Source of the DNA: Zopfochytrium polystomum
Lineage: Eukaryota; Chytridiomycota; Chytridiomycetes; Chytridiales; Chytridiaceae
Assembly (NCBI GenBank): GCA_025765615.1
Contig: JAIVFJ010000486.1
Coordinates: forward strand, 1 to 33,757
DNA length: 33,757 nucleotides
Direction: 5' to 3'
The translations under genes were made by a program, and so were the position numbers. The notes beneath the pieces were generated by a model. The model worked only from the letters and a program-made list of their open reading frames with translations, was not told the origin of the DNA and ran no database searches. Positions 6,159 to 15,533 of this stretch are shown here, piece after piece. How positions within the stretch are numbered: position 1 is the first letter of the stretch; each line of letters starts with the position of its first letter.

Positions 6159-9143
6159 ATGTCTTCTTCGACCCCCAAGGCTGTCCGCTTCTCTTCTTAC
6201 GGCTACCAGGCTTGGGAACTGCATGTGGAAGAAGTCATCAAGCCGGTCATGGCATACAATCTTGTTGCCAGCTTCCTCAAGCCTGATTACTTCGGTACGT
6301 TCAACGAGCACTGCACCAAGGTCGGCATCGGCGCTGCTCCTCCCAGTATTGGTTCTCCCCCTGAATCCTCTGCAACGGCGGAGGCCAAGGCTGCGTACAG
6401 TGAGATGTACCGTCTGCACCACGCTGCCCTTGACAAGTACCACACTGGTATACGCCAAGAACACAAGACCTACAGGGAGCTTGAGGCCCAACACGACAAG
6501 GCGGTTGCTACCCTTGACTCCTGCTCGCGCATTGAGGATGTGCGCTCCATGAATGCGGCAAACATCACCAACTGCGCTGATCGGTACAAGTGGCTCAATG
6601 ACAAGTACGCCCTGCAGGACCACACTGGTTCACAGCAGGACAAGTGGCTTGCGACTTACAGTCGTTTGGCAAAACCCAGAGACTCTGGTCCGGCAGTCCA
6701 GGAGTGGTACACCACTCTGACCACACTGGTCACGGATTGGCCGAAGCATTTCAAATGTACTGCCACCACTTGCAGGGGTGTGACAAACATCCTGCGTTCT
6801 GCCATCATCCACAAAGCAAGGGAAACGCTGCCTGGACATGAAATCTTCTCTGGCGTTCGTCAAAATCTTCTCAAGGGGCTGTCAGGCTACGCCAACACCA
6901 GCGATCTCGTCAAGGAGTTGACAAACTGCCACACGCTGTACCAGCAAAGCAAAGAGAAGAACAGCAGACACTCTACTCACCATGGCACTTCTGAGATGGA
7001 AACAGCTGCTTCAGCAAAGACCTCAGTGGCAACAAAGAAGCGCAAGATCGGTGAGGCACTCAACGGCAAGCCTACTTGTGACCTTCATGGAATCTGGGTC
7101 TCACACTCTCGCGAGGAATGCCTCAAGTTCCCTCACGGGAAGTCAGAGCCGGCTCGCCCTGCAAAGAAGGCCAAGGGCAAGCAGCCTGCACACGCCAAAG
7201 AAGCCAAGGCCACGCCAGCTGATTCCAAGAAAGCTACTGAGACTGCCAAGATTGCACGTGAGGTGGCTGCTAAAGAACACCACCAAGCCTCTTGCGCAGC
7301 CTCTGAGGATTCTCCTCCCCACAAATGCTACAGGATGGATACTCCACCACCGCCTACTGAAGCAGAAGACGTCGAAATGTTGGAGTTCAGTACTGAGGGT
7401 GCTGCGCGCCTTGCAGACACATCAGCTCTAGACGACTTCCTTTCAGTAGAAAGGGCACTTGCGGCACGGGAGTTTGAAATTGGAACATGCCAGGCCGTTG
7501 AGGTGGAGGAGGAATTTGAAGTGGAACTCACAGTTACACTTCTTGACGGCAGAATGGATCCAGACTGGATCACTGACAACATTGTCTCAAACGTCGGCTA
7601 CAAAGTGATGTACGAATCTGGACGTTTCCTCTACCGCAACGTCACCTACCGCCGCATCTATGAGACTGCGCTGATGGCAAGACTTGCTGGCGGCAACCCA
7701 CACCAGGTCATCCTTGACTCTGGGGCTTCCAGGACAATGTCGCCTTGCGAAGAGCACTTCACAAACTTGCGGCCCACCTCCCAGCAGATCAAAACAGCTG
7801 ACGGCTTTACAACTGCCACTGGAGTGGGCGACTTCACCCTGTTCGTTAACGGAAGAGCTCTCATCATGAGGAACTCGCTCTATGTGCCAGAGTTCTCAGA
7901 CACTCTACTCTCAGTTCAGCAAATCGTGCGGCAGACAGGTCACAACGTGACTTTCACAGCAGACACAGCCCTATTGCACCCTCGGGTACATGGTTCAGAC
8001 TTTACCATTGCTCACAGGGACACAGGAAATGTTTATGTTGTGGACCCTTCTCTTCTGACGGGACATACTGGTCTCGACAGGGCAGAACTTGGAAGGGACG
8101 CGCCGACTCCTTCGGGGGACGCCCCAGGTGAGTCGCAACAGCAAACTGCTCCTTTGCAAACTGCAACTCCAACTTTAAGTCAAACTGACCCAGACCCTTT
8201 ACCAAACCCTCAGAACATTGAAGCAGTCCGAGCTCTTCACAAGAAATTTGGTCACCTGTCTTTATCTTCTTTGAAGCGTACTTGGTCAAATCTGAATAAA
8301 GTTGGTCATTCATTTTTCCTCATTCATGACATTCCCTGCGTGACATGTGATGTTGGGAAATTGAAAGCTTCGCCTATCCACTCCACTTCCAGACCAAACA
8401 CCACACTGCTTGGTCGTTTACACACTGATGCTGTCCCACTGCCCGCACGTGGACACCATGGTGAAAAACATTGGCAACTGGTTGTGGAAGAGTCAACCCG
8501 TTGGCTTGACATTGAGTTCCTCAACTCTTTGTCTGATGCGCCGACAAGATTCCGGTCTACGATCGAAAGGTTTGAACAACAACATGGCAAACATATCACA
8601 TCTGTGCGCTGTGACAGGGGGGAAATCTTCAAAGATGGAGAATTCAAAACTTGGGCCAATACTCGGCACCCTCCTATTGTTTTAGAACCTAGTCCTGCAT
8701 TCACCAAGGAATTCAATGGGCTGGTAGAACGTCAGGTCAACACTCTCAAAGACATGGCACACTGCATGCTCTTAGAGTCACGATTGCCCCACTCTTTCTT
8801 TGTGTATGCAGTCCGCTACGCAGCATACATCAAGAACAGGGTTTACCACTCTTACACTAAGAAAACACCTTACGAAGCTTGGTACGGTGAAAAGCCAAAT
8901 GTTGATCACATCCGCACCTTTGGCTGTTTGGTTATCCACCGTATCCCAAAGGAAAAGCGAACGCTTAAACATCCTGACAAAGGGGCGCCAGGCATATTCT
9001 TAGGGTATAAAGGAAACACTCTTCCAGTAGTCTACGACTTAAAAACCAGAGAATATCGGAACACTTCCATGTCTCCTTTCACGAAAATGTTTTTCCTGGC
9101 ATTGTGCGGAACTGGAGACAGTTCCTTCATGACTCCCGCTTGA
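6159..9143 (+). CDS. A1 gag-protease-integrase polyprotein (994 aa, ends after a frameshift)
   Basis: First part of a copia gag-pol polyprotein that builds the particle, cleaves it and integrates the cDNA. Residues 1 to about 340 are gag, with a CX2H...HX4C zinc-binding motif (CDLHGIWVSHSREEC) near 310. The aspartic protease has DSGA at about 520. Integrase has HHCC (LHKKFGH...CVTC) near 690-735, then catalytic D757, D819 and E857, then the C-terminal motif GIFLGYKG. The start is the first ATG after the leader (MSSSTPKAVRF), also used in A2. After about residue 963 the frame is wrong: compared with the antisense relative A3 one base is missing near 9048, so the last 30 residues (from TREYRNTS) are out of frame. 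Without that deletion it would be a single gag-pol frame with the next entry. Confidence 0.95.
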   Translation: MSSSTPKAVRFSSYGYQAWELHVEEVIKPVMAYNLVASFLKPDYFGTFNEHCTKVGIGAAPPSIGSPPESSATAEAKAAYSEMYRLHHAALDKYHTGIRQEHKTYRELEAQHDKAVATLDSCSRIEDVRSMNAANITNCADRYKWLNDKYALQDHTGSQQDKWLATYSRLAKPRDSGPAVQEWYTTLTTLVTDWPKHFKCTATTCRGVTNILRSAIIHKARETLPGHEIFSGVRQNLLKGLSGYANTSDLVKELTNCHTLYQQSKEKNSRHSTHHGTSEMETAASAKTSVATKKRKIGEALNGKPTCDLHGIWVSHSREECLKFPHGKSEPARPAKKAKGKQPAHAKEAKATPADSKKATETAKIAREVAAKEHHQASCAASEDSPPHKCYRMDTPPPPTEAEDVEMLEFSTEGAARLADTSALDDFLSVERALAAREFEIGTCQAVEVEEEFEVELTVTLLDGRMDPDWITDNIVSNVGYKVMYESGRFLYRNVTYRRIYETALMARLAGGNPHQVILDSGASRTMSPCEEHFTNLRPTSQQIKTADGFTTATGVGDFTLFVNGRALIMRNSLYVPEFSDTLLSVQQIVRQTGHNVTFTADTALLHPRVHGSDFTIAHRDTGNVYVVDPSLLTGHTGLDRAELGRDAPTPSGDAPGESQQQTAPLQTATPTLSQTDPDPLPNPQNIEAVRALHKKFGHLSLSSLKRTWSNLNKVGHSFFLIHDIPCVTCDVGKLKASPIHSTSRPNTTLLGRLHTDAVPLPARGHHGEKHWQLVVEESTRWLDIEFLNSLSDAPTRFRSTIERFEQQHGKHITSVRCDRGEIFKDGEFKTWANTRHPPIVLEPSPAFTKEFNGLVERQVNTLKDMAHCMLLESRLPHSFFVYAVRYAAYIKNRVYHSYTKKTPYEAWYGEKPNVDHIRTFGCLVIHRIPKEKRTLKHPDKGAPGIFLGYKGNTLPVVYDLKTREYRNTSMSPFTKMFFLALCGTGDSSFMTPA

Positions 9144-11416
9144 AGGAATGGGGACCAGTCCAACCCACAGCTCAGGATTTCCAATATCTTTCCACCTCGC
9201 TGCATACCCCTGCTATGTCCACTGATCCAGATGTGGCACATCCTGACGCTCTGTCTGACTCACAAGAAGACGATGTACCACCTGCAGAATCACAGGGGGG
9301 AGATCTACAGCCGGGTATGCTATACGACGCTTCTGATTCTGAACCAGAGTCAATACCTGATGAAGAGGAAATCCCTCCTAGGGAGCGCTCAACTTCCCCT
9401 GACATTCTAGCTTTGCCAGAGTCAACAGGGGAGGCAACAAATCCCCCAATCATACCACGAGAGCCATCAGGTTTACGTGACTACCTGGCATTGAAGGCAA
9501 ACCTTTGTAAACTACGAACAAAACCATCAATTGCCACAAGTCCTTCCACTTACAGTCGGAAAACACTCCGCGCTTTAACTGCAAGAATTCGTAAACTACG
9601 GATAGCACGGGGACAATTTCGTGAACTCTACCAAACGCTCAAAGCATACACTGTGCTTGAGCCGGAGGAAGTCACAGCATATCCAACAGAAAGGATCCAC
9701 CAGCGGGACTTACCACCACTCCCTGCTTCACATAAAGAGGCCATGCGTTCTCCTTTTGCAAAGTATTGGAAGGCAGCTCAACTCTCAGAGATCAATTCGA
9801 TCACATCAAAGCATGTCTGGGACTTAGTGGCTCGACCTAAAGGGCGTAAGATACTCAAGCCCAAATGGGTTTTTGCCTACAAGTTTGACAGTGAAGGGTA
9901 CCTTGAACGCTTCAAGGCCCGCCTTGTTGGTCGGGGTTACACTCAGATCTTTGGTCAGGACTACAATGAGACCTTCTCCCCTGTCGTCCGCAGCTCCTCC
10001 ATAAGGGCAATCCTTGCTATCTCGTTGCTGTTTGACCTCATACTTGCAGGCCTTGATGTCGAAACCGCATACTTGAACGCCAAACTGGACATTGAAAACT
10101 TCATGGAACAACCAGAAGGCTTTGAGATACGTGGTGCAGACGGGATACTTCTTGTCTGTTTACTCAGGAAGAGTCTGTACGGACTGCACCAGTCTGGTCG
10201 ACAGTGGTACAAAACAATCCGCGACTTCCTCGTCGAAATTGGATTTACGCAATTAAAGACTGACCACTGTGTCTTTGTGCAAAGGCACCCTGATGGAAAG
10301 GTCAAGACCATCATCACTCTATACGTAGATGACATCCTCATCTTCAGTCACACTGAAGAAGAAATTGCCAAAATTCTTTCTCTGATCAAATCAAAGTTCA
10401 AAATCCGCGAGGACCTCAACCCAAAAGTTGCTGTTGGCATCCAAGTTGAGAAAATCAAAGATGGAATCTTTATTGGACAGAAAAACTACACACAGCATGT
10501 CTTGGAGGAAGCAAACTACTGGTGTGACGATGAAGGCTTACCTGTCAAAATCAAAGCAACTCCCATGTCCACAACATGGATACACGATGCGGACTCTGGA
10601 AAACTTCCACAAAAAGAGTTGGAATACTTCCGAAGCACACTCATGCAACTTGCTTACCTTGCAAACTTGACGCGCCCTGACATTGCGTATGCTGTGAATA
10701 CACTTGCACAATACCAGTCCGCCCCAACCCATTCAGATTCCCTTGCGCTCGACAGATTGCTGCGATATGTCCGCGCTACCTGGGATCATGGACTTTTCTA
10801 CCAGAAGGGAGACTCCCAGATGACATGCATCACCAATGCAACGCTCCCAGAGGTAGAGAAAGCTGCGGGTATTTCTTACCCAGAGTGGGATGAACCACAT
10901 GGCTACGCTGATGCCAGCTATGCTGAAGAGGATGGACGCAAGTCGAGGTCAGGGCATGTGTTCATGCTTTGCGGGGGTGCTATTACATGGTACAGCAAGA
11001 AACAATCAGTTGTTGCTTTGTCCTCAACTGAGGCGGAATACTTCTCCCTTACTGAGGCCATCAAAGAGGCAATCTGGCTACGAATGCTCTTCCAGGAGCT
11101 GGGTATGGATTTAAATAAGCCCACTACTGTTTATGAAGACAATCGTTCAACCATAGCTATTGCTATGAATCCAATACACCATGGTCGGGTCAAACACTTT
11201 GACGTGAGGTTGCATTTCATACGGGACCACTTGGAGAGAAAGGAGGTTCAACTCATTCATTGCCCAACGGACATGATGATTGCCGACCTTCTCACCAAAG
11301 CTCTTCCTGCAGCTCAACATGCAAAGCTTGCATCACTGATGGGAATTTGCAGTCTCGCCGACCTCCAAGGTGTAAGCGTGGTGCCCACGCTCAAATCAGC
11401 ACAACGCTTAGTCTAA
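9104..11416 (+). CDS. A1 reverse transcriptase-RNase H part of pol (770 aa, frameshifted from 5' part)
   Basis: Continues the polyprotein in the -1 frame; the ATG at 9104 is not a biological start, since the frame is open back to the deletion near 9048 and reads FHVSFHENVFPGIV there. Residues up to about 200 are an acidic, Ser/Pro-rich linker. The reverse transcriptase starts around KWVFAYKFDSEGYLERFKAR; catalytic D318 (LDVETAYLNAK) and YVDD at 407-410 are present. RNase H acidic residues are D603 (YADASY), E645 (STEAEY) and D679 (YEDN). The C-terminus carries DLLTKALP, usual for copia. Ends TAA at 11414-11416, 164 bp before the 3' LTR. All catalytic residues are intact. Confidence 0.95.
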   Translation: MRNWRQFLHDSRLKEWGPVQPTAQDFQYLSTSLHTPAMSTDPDVAHPDALSDSQEDDVPPAESQGGDLQPGMLYDASDSEPESIPDEEEIPPRERSTSPDILALPESTGEATNPPIIPREPSGLRDYLALKANLCKLRTKPSIATSPSTYSRKTLRALTARIRKLRIARGQFRELYQTLKAYTVLEPEEVTAYPTERIHQRDLPPLPASHKEAMRSPFAKYWKAAQLSEINSITSKHVWDLVARPKGRKILKPKWVFAYKFDSEGYLERFKARLVGRGYTQIFGQDYNETFSPVVRSSSIRAILAISLLFDLILAGLDVETAYLNAKLDIENFMEQPEGFEIRGADGILLVCLLRKSLYGLHQSGRQWYKTIRDFLVEIGFTQLKTDHCVFVQRHPDGKVKTIITLYVDDILIFSHTEEEIAKILSLIKSKFKIREDLNPKVAVGIQVEKIKDGIFIGQKNYTQHVLEEANYWCDDEGLPVKIKATPMSTTWIHDADSGKLPQKELEYFRSTLMQLAYLANLTRPDIAYAVNTLAQYQSAPTHSDSLALDRLLRYVRATWDHGLFYQKGDSQMTCITNATLPEVEKAAGISYPEWDEPHGYADASYAEEDGRKSRSGHVFMLCGGAITWYSKKQSVVALSSTEAEYFSLTEAIKEAIWLRMLFQELGMDLNKPTTVYEDNRSTIAIAMNPIHHGRVKHFDVRLHFIRDHLERKEVQLIHCPTDMMIADLLTKALPAAQHAKLASLMGICSLADLQGVSVVPTLKSAQRLV

Positions 11417-11438
11417 AGGCTCTCTCTGGCTTCTCCAG

Positions 11439-11505
11439 CTACACTTGTGGGTTCATGCAGGTTTTCACAAGTGTAGGGGGGTGCATGGGTGGGTTCGAGT
11501 CCCAC
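11439..11505 (+). other. Hairpin plus T-arm-like stem-loop in A1 3' untranslated region
   Basis: CTACACTTGTG (11439-11449) pairs perfectly with CACAAGTGTAG (11466-11476). Thirteen bases later GTGGG-TTCGAGT-CCCAC (11489-11505) forms a 5-bp stem with a 7-base loop identical in form to a tRNA T-arm, and GGTTCGAGTCC fits a Pol III B box. I could not complete a cloverleaf: the seven bases after the arm (TGCTTGG) have no 5' partner at the right distance. Probably structural or a tRNA-derived remnant. Confidence 0.55.
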
Positions 11506-11569
11506 TGCTTGGCTGGCACTGTTGGACAGCCATCTACTCCAGGAGAAACAGTTGCCCCCTCTCTTTCTA

Positions 11570-11580
11570 TTGCGGGGGTG
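11570..11580 (+). promoter_or_regulatory. A1 polypurine tract region
   Basis: TTGCGGGGGTG directly abuts the 3' LTR start. A G-rich run here would prime plus-strand synthesis. It is short and interrupted by pyrimidines compared with the cleaner tract of family B (CTTAGGGGGGAG). Confidence 0.6.
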
Positions 11581-12771
11581 TGTTGAGATTCGACCCACGG
11601 GGTACACTACGCCCGTTACTGATGATCCCTTTGAGAGCTCCATCCAATCACATTGGATGGGGTGTTTGAAGGGCTCAGTAGATTCAATACTTGAATGGGG
11701 CGCTCGGAAGGGCTAATCTGTTCTCAATAAAAAGAGATAGGCAAAGGCGGCTGTTGTTCTAGCTTTGTTCATCCTACCGGTAGGAACAATGCAATTAGAA
11801 CATGCACAAAAACGCGCAAACTACGCACTCTGCACATGTAACACAGCACAGCAAGCATGCAGAAGCAGTGTACCACTGCCACAGGCTCCGGAATTCCGCT
11901 CTCTGCATCGGAATTCCGCCCTTTTGCATCGGAATTCCGCTTCCTGATCTGGAATTCCTCTCTCTGCACCGGAATTCCGCTTCCTGATCTGGAAATCCAG
12001 CTTTCCTGCTGTGCTGTGCAATCTGAGCAATGCAACAGGCATTTAGGAATCAGGGATTGCACCAATCACTGTATTTCTAAAAGTGAGATAAAAACTGAGC
12101 TCACCAGAGATTGCACCAATCATTGGATTTCTAAAAACAAGGAAAAAGCGGCTTGTTTCCCAAACAAGCTTCCTGATTTGGAAACAACCAAACCAATTTA
12201 CAAGCAACTGTTTCTCAAACAAGCTGTAAATTGGTTCCTGGTGGTACTCAGCCCAGACAAAGTACTCAGCCCAAGGTGGTACTCAGCCCTGGCTGGTACT
12301 TAGCCCTGGGTGGTGCACAGCCCAGGCTGGTACTCAGCCCTGGTTGGTACTCAGCCCTGAGTGATGCCCAGCACTGGGTGGTACTCAGCCCTGAATGGGT
12401 ACTTAGCCCAGGCTGGGGATTTGTGCTCAGCCTGTTTTATCTCATTTCTGTGGTCTGCTCTGTGCAGCCCACTGCTCCCTCTGTTTTCTGATGGCTCCAA
12501 CCTGCAGGAGTATAAAAGCAGCAACCTCTCACAGAGATCAAACAAGGAATCCAACCCCCTCCTTGCTGCTTTGACAGAATCCAGTGCAAAACAAGCCAAT
12601 CTCTCTTCCTCCATTTGCTCTCTCTTCCATCTCTGCCCACTCACTCCTCTCTCCTCTCTCTATCCTCTCACTCCTCTCCCTTTTCCATCATCACTGCTCT
12701 CTCTCTCTCTCTCTCTCTCTCTTCATCCCCACACACACCAAGTCCCTCCAGTCCTGGGTGGGATTTCATCA
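11581..12771 (+). repeat. A1 3' LTR
   Basis: 1191 bp, TG...CA, aligned end to end with the 5' LTR. Differences I could see outside the minisatellite are few (for example GAGAACTCC/GAGAGCTCC and CAGTGATTG/CAGGGATTG). It is followed by GAATT, the second copy of the target duplication, and then by the remainder of the E LTR. Confidence 0.95.
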
Positions 12772-12776
12772 GAATT
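12772..12776. repeat. Target site duplication of A1, right
   Basis: GAATT, direct copy of 4731-4735. Confidence 0.92.
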
Positions 12777-13136
12777 GCTGTCCGATGTCTGTAGCGCCTG
12801 TGATCGGTCCGCAAAGTTGGCAGATCTGAAAAGCGTACAACCCCTTCTACTGATTGGATCTGGCTGGAACCAAGGGGAATGTGATTGGGATGGGTAACAG
12901 TTTTGTATGAAAGAATTCGCTATGATGGCTGATTGATGGGTTGGGCTGCTGTGGTGTACACTACTGAAGGTGGTGGTGGTGGGAGGTTGATCTTGGCTTC
13001 TGTCAGTCTTGTGTTTGTCTTTATACAAAACTGTTACAAGGACCATCACTTGCAAAATGCTGCAAGTCATCCTTGCAGAGCAGTATCAGGTCAAAGCTCC
13101 TGCACACTGCTTACACCAAATGACCCAAAACTAACA
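12777..13136 (-). repeat. Element E 5' LTR, proximal part (interrupted by A1)
   Basis: Start of the minus-strand LTR: TGTTAGTTTTGGG read from 13136. Its first 250 bases are related to the start of the B LTR at 22448: both open TGTTAG(A)TTTTGGG, share GTAAGCAGTGTGCAGGAGC, a TTTTGTATAAAG TATA box and TTCTTTC(A/G)TACAAAA. E and B are therefore sister families. The LTR abuts the Tc1-like relic at 13137; no target duplication can be checked because the 3' LTR is outside the window. Confidence 0.85.
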
Positions 13137-13690
13137 CAAATTCCTCATCCAGAAAGTCAATAAACTTGGTTAGTTGAGCTGGCCATCAATAAGGGAAAAG
13201 CAACCCCGAAATAACCCCAAATAGAGAAGGATTCACAACCACTCTTGCATGAGCCTTGCAAGCACTCATTCATCATGCTTTCCTCAGCTCTCCTCCACAC
13301 TCAAACTTTCCACTGCTTCCCAGTCTCGAAAGTTGCTTCGTCAGTCCAAATAACTTTGGCCCAATCTTTGACAGTCCACTCCTTCCATGTGCTTGCAAGC
13401 AAATGCCAGGCGCCCAGCTCAGTGCTTCAGAGACAAAAAGGCATCTTCTTTGAAATATGGCTGTGAATTCCAAGCAAGTGCAAGTATTCCTGAATGGTTC
13501 TGGTTGTAATTGGGACGATTGAGCTGAATTCATTTCGTTTGAGATGACTTTTAAACGAACAGCGATGATTCTCTGCAGAACCTCTTGTTGCCTGAGCCAG
13601 ATATTGTAGATTGTAGACTGAGAGCTTTTTTGGCCCTCCACTGTGTGGGATGTAAACAGTCTACTCTGAGTGAGTGAGTAGAGGGAGTGA
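13137..13690 (-). pseudogene. Tc1/mariner-type transposase relic
   Basis: On the minus strand, through stops and at least one frameshift near 13545, the translation gives LHLLGIHSHISKKMPF, then STWKEWTVKDWAKVIWTDEA and TFETGKQWKVWVWRRAEE. This is the family pattern W..edW.kViwtDE..f with the first catalytic Asp of the DDE triad (codon 13340-13342). Further on, SIWGYFGVAF corresponds to the vMvWG.f...G block. An N-terminal stretch (STIYNIWLRQQEVLQRII) may be helix-turn-helix remains. The sequence is cut at 13136 by the E LTR, so the rest of the domain is missing; no terminal inverted repeats were found. Such transposases cut and paste at TA sites; this copy is dead. Family recognition is from motif shape, not a search. 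Confidence 0.75.
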
Positions 13691-13756
13691 GTGAGGTGGA
13701 GATGTGTGTTTGTTGAATGCTGCATTGAAGGAATTGGATCTATCACTCTTTACCTT

Positions 13757-14420
13757 CCCTGGTTTTGATGTGGTGCTCCGCAATGTTCTTCATGTCCCAT
13801 CATTCAAGGACCGCTCCTCTCTGTGTCACAGGTCCTCCAAGACCCACATTGCTTCCTCTCTCCTGATTGGAGCCCAGCTTCGACGTTTCTTCTGGTCCTA
13901 GGCAATATGCCATGCTTCATTCCTGCGCAATTGTGTTAACCACACATGCACTGGTCAAACTCCATTTGAATATTAACAAGGTCGAAAACCCAACCTACAC
14001 CACCTTGGAATATTTGGCTGCCTCATTGTCACACTCAACAATGAGTACACAGAACCTGCAAACTCACACAAGACCAAGTTCTCTCCTCAGGTCTCACTTG
14101 GACTCTTCTTGGGTTTTGACACAGACAGCGCGTCTATTGCCCTCAGCTACAACTTTGCTGCATGGACCATTCTTCAGATACCCCACTATAACTTGTATGA
14201 GCATGTCTTTCCTGGCCTTGTCCACAGTGACGCTAAGCTTCAATCTCTTAATTCTGATTTCTTACCTTCTCTTTCTGATGATTTTACAGGTTTTCCTGAA
14301 ACTGATGACTCTCCTTCTTTTGAGCCTGTCAAACCACCACTTGGGTTTTTATTCCGCTGCAAACCATTGGTTTTTGACAAAGGGCTGCGACAACGAATGG
14401 GTCGCTACAAGCCAAGGTTA
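13757..14420 (+). pseudogene. Copia pol relic F (protease edge and integrase C-terminus)
   Basis: A first trace, GFDVVLRNVLHVPSFKD (13761-13811), matches the block downstream of the copia protease site (LxNVLYVPSFK). After a gap, and with a stop, the frame reads TGQTPFEY, GRKPNLHHLGIFGCL and GLFLGFDTDS, the standard end of the copia integrase core (TPFE.w.grKP...fGc...GiFLGy). HVFPG near 14202 resembles A1 NVFPG at the same relative place. Everything between protease and integrase end is deleted or unreadable and there are several stops. It belongs to neither A nor B by sequence. Confidence 0.75.
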
Positions 14421-14536
14421 TAAGGTAAACAACTTCTTCTCATCAACTTCTTTTGAAGCATGTAAATTACTTTCAATTCACTGTGCCAACGTTGGAACAC
14501 AATACTGCAAACCAGGGAAACCCATGCCACTCGACC

Positions 14537-15214
14537 ATGGTCAAACAAAGACTTGCTGCTCTTAAGGCCTATGACAAGAAGGAGGGTTGAGCAATCAATC
14601 GTGCACGTGCATTCACATACCAAAACCTTCAGCAATTAAATGACCTTTTCAAAAACTCAAAAGAGATTGACAAAAACGTAAAGGTAGGTGGGGACTTATG
14701 AATGACCCCATTAAAAATGCTTCCAACATTAACAGGCTTACGTTCTCGGTGCTTGCACCATTCTCTTCTTTCTGATGTTACGAATTAATGAAGTTTTCCA
14801 TCTGCAGTTGAAGGATATTATGGTGAGATCAAAATTACTTTGAAAACCCTAACTTTCAACCAGGCCAGACCAGAGGATTCTGAACAGCAAGAACAGCTTA
14901 AATGCCTAGGGGTCTCTGAAGTATTTTTCACATGCATCAAATTTCGAAAGTCAATTCCAACAGACAGTGTTGGAAGATGTTATGAGGTGACTGGTGACCC
15001 ACGATATTCCGCACTTGCTGGGCACACAAATCTTCTGAACTGGCTGAAACTGCGTTCCAAATTCTTCCCAAGTGGGGAAGCTGCAAATGATCCCAACTCC
15101 CTCATCTTCCCACAGTTCATACTTGAAAACGATTGGGGAGGGCTCAGCCCATTGTGCAAGTTGAACTGGAAATGGACTCAGACGGATTTGTTCATATATT
15201 TAACGACGTGCTAA
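14537..15214 (+). pseudogene. Possible spliced hypothetical gene (three exons, one in-frame stop)
   Basis: An ATG at 14537 opens MVKQRLAALKAYDKKEG, then a TGA at 14588-14590, then the same frame continues to AAG|GTAGGT at 14683. A 15-bp micro-exon 14808-14822 is bounded by TCTGCAG and GTGAGA, and a third exon runs from after TTTCAACCAG (14863) to a TAA at 15212-15214. All three join in phase 0 and give KNVK-LKDIM-ARPEDSEQQEQ, then a 117-codon exon with GDPRYSALAGHTNLLNWL and FILENDWGGLSPLCKLNW. I do not recognise the family. The in-frame stop makes the 5' end doubtful: the start may lie elsewhere or the gene is dead. Retroelement relics lie on both sides, so it may be host sequence or cargo. 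Splice sites are read by eye. Confidence 0.4.
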
Positions 15215-15224
15215 AGTTAGTGGG

Positions 15225-15533
15225 ATGAGCGCTGCTGCTGGTCACGATGCCAACGAAGTCTGTGATTTCCTTTCATCCTCCAGTGGAGTCCGTGAAATCC
15301 TTGATATCCTTTCAAAACAGCTTGACGCAATCAACTCAACATTCAGTTCTATTGCCAGTACTGTTGTATCCAAAATTGACTTGCTACAGCTTCAGTCAAC
15401 TGTTGGCACCAAGGCTAGCACCATTCCAACAAACATTGCCACCAATAGTACCACTCTGTTTGCCATTGAAGACAGTAATTTCCATTTGGAAGGCATGCCT
15501 GCGGCTGCCCTCAATTGCCTTCCCAAGGTTTGA
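15225..15533 (+). CDS. Hypothetical protein ORF (102 aa), possibly first exon of a longer gene
   Basis: ATG only 10 bp after the preceding stop. The protein (MSAAAGHDANEVCDFLSSSS..., then GVREILDILSKQLDAINSTF) is Ser/Thr-rich with a likely amphipathic helix at residues 22-55, no signal peptide and no membrane span. The last codons read LNCLPK before AAG|GTTTGA, a possible donor, and an acceptor-like TTTTAACAG lies at 15586-15594. Beyond it a frame from about 15595 to 15833 reads WRREGEPVYTAIHRCWYKGD, then a basic, Ser-rich tail, but that frame is not in phase with the proposed donor. Either the exon boundary differs or the locus is decayed. Function unknown. Confidence 0.35.
   Translation: MSAAAGHDANEVCDFLSSSSGVREILDILSKQLDAINSTFSSIASTVVSKIDLLQLQSTVGTKASTIPTNIATNSTTLFAIEDSNFHLEGMPAAALNCLPKV

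Larger units (their letters stand above)
4736..12771 (+). mobile_element. Copia-type LTR retrotransposon A1, nearly intact
   Basis: Two direct LTRs (1210 and 1191 bp) with TG/CA ends and a GAATT duplication bound an interior with gag, protease, integrase, reverse transcriptase and RNase H in that order. Integrase before reverse transcriptase defines Ty1/copia. All catalytic residues checked are present. The only coding lesion seen is a 1-base deletion near 9048. The LTRs differ mainly by one minisatellite unit and a handful of substitutions, so insertion looks recent. It lies inside an older LTR of element E. Confidence 0.96.

Noticed and set aside
6150..6623. Antisense 157-aa ORF opposite A1 gag, also seen opposite A2 gag
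   Set aside because: A shadow of the conserved gag frame; no independent evidence.
9042..9143. Programmed ribosomal frameshift between the two A1 frames
   Set aside because: The A3 relative has one extra base and reads through in one frame, so a 1-base deletion explains the overlap better; no classical slippery heptamer with structure seen.
11489..11516. tRNA gene
   Set aside because: Only the T-arm and B box are convincing; no acceptor partner for TGCTTGG, no D-arm or anticodon arm at the right spacing.
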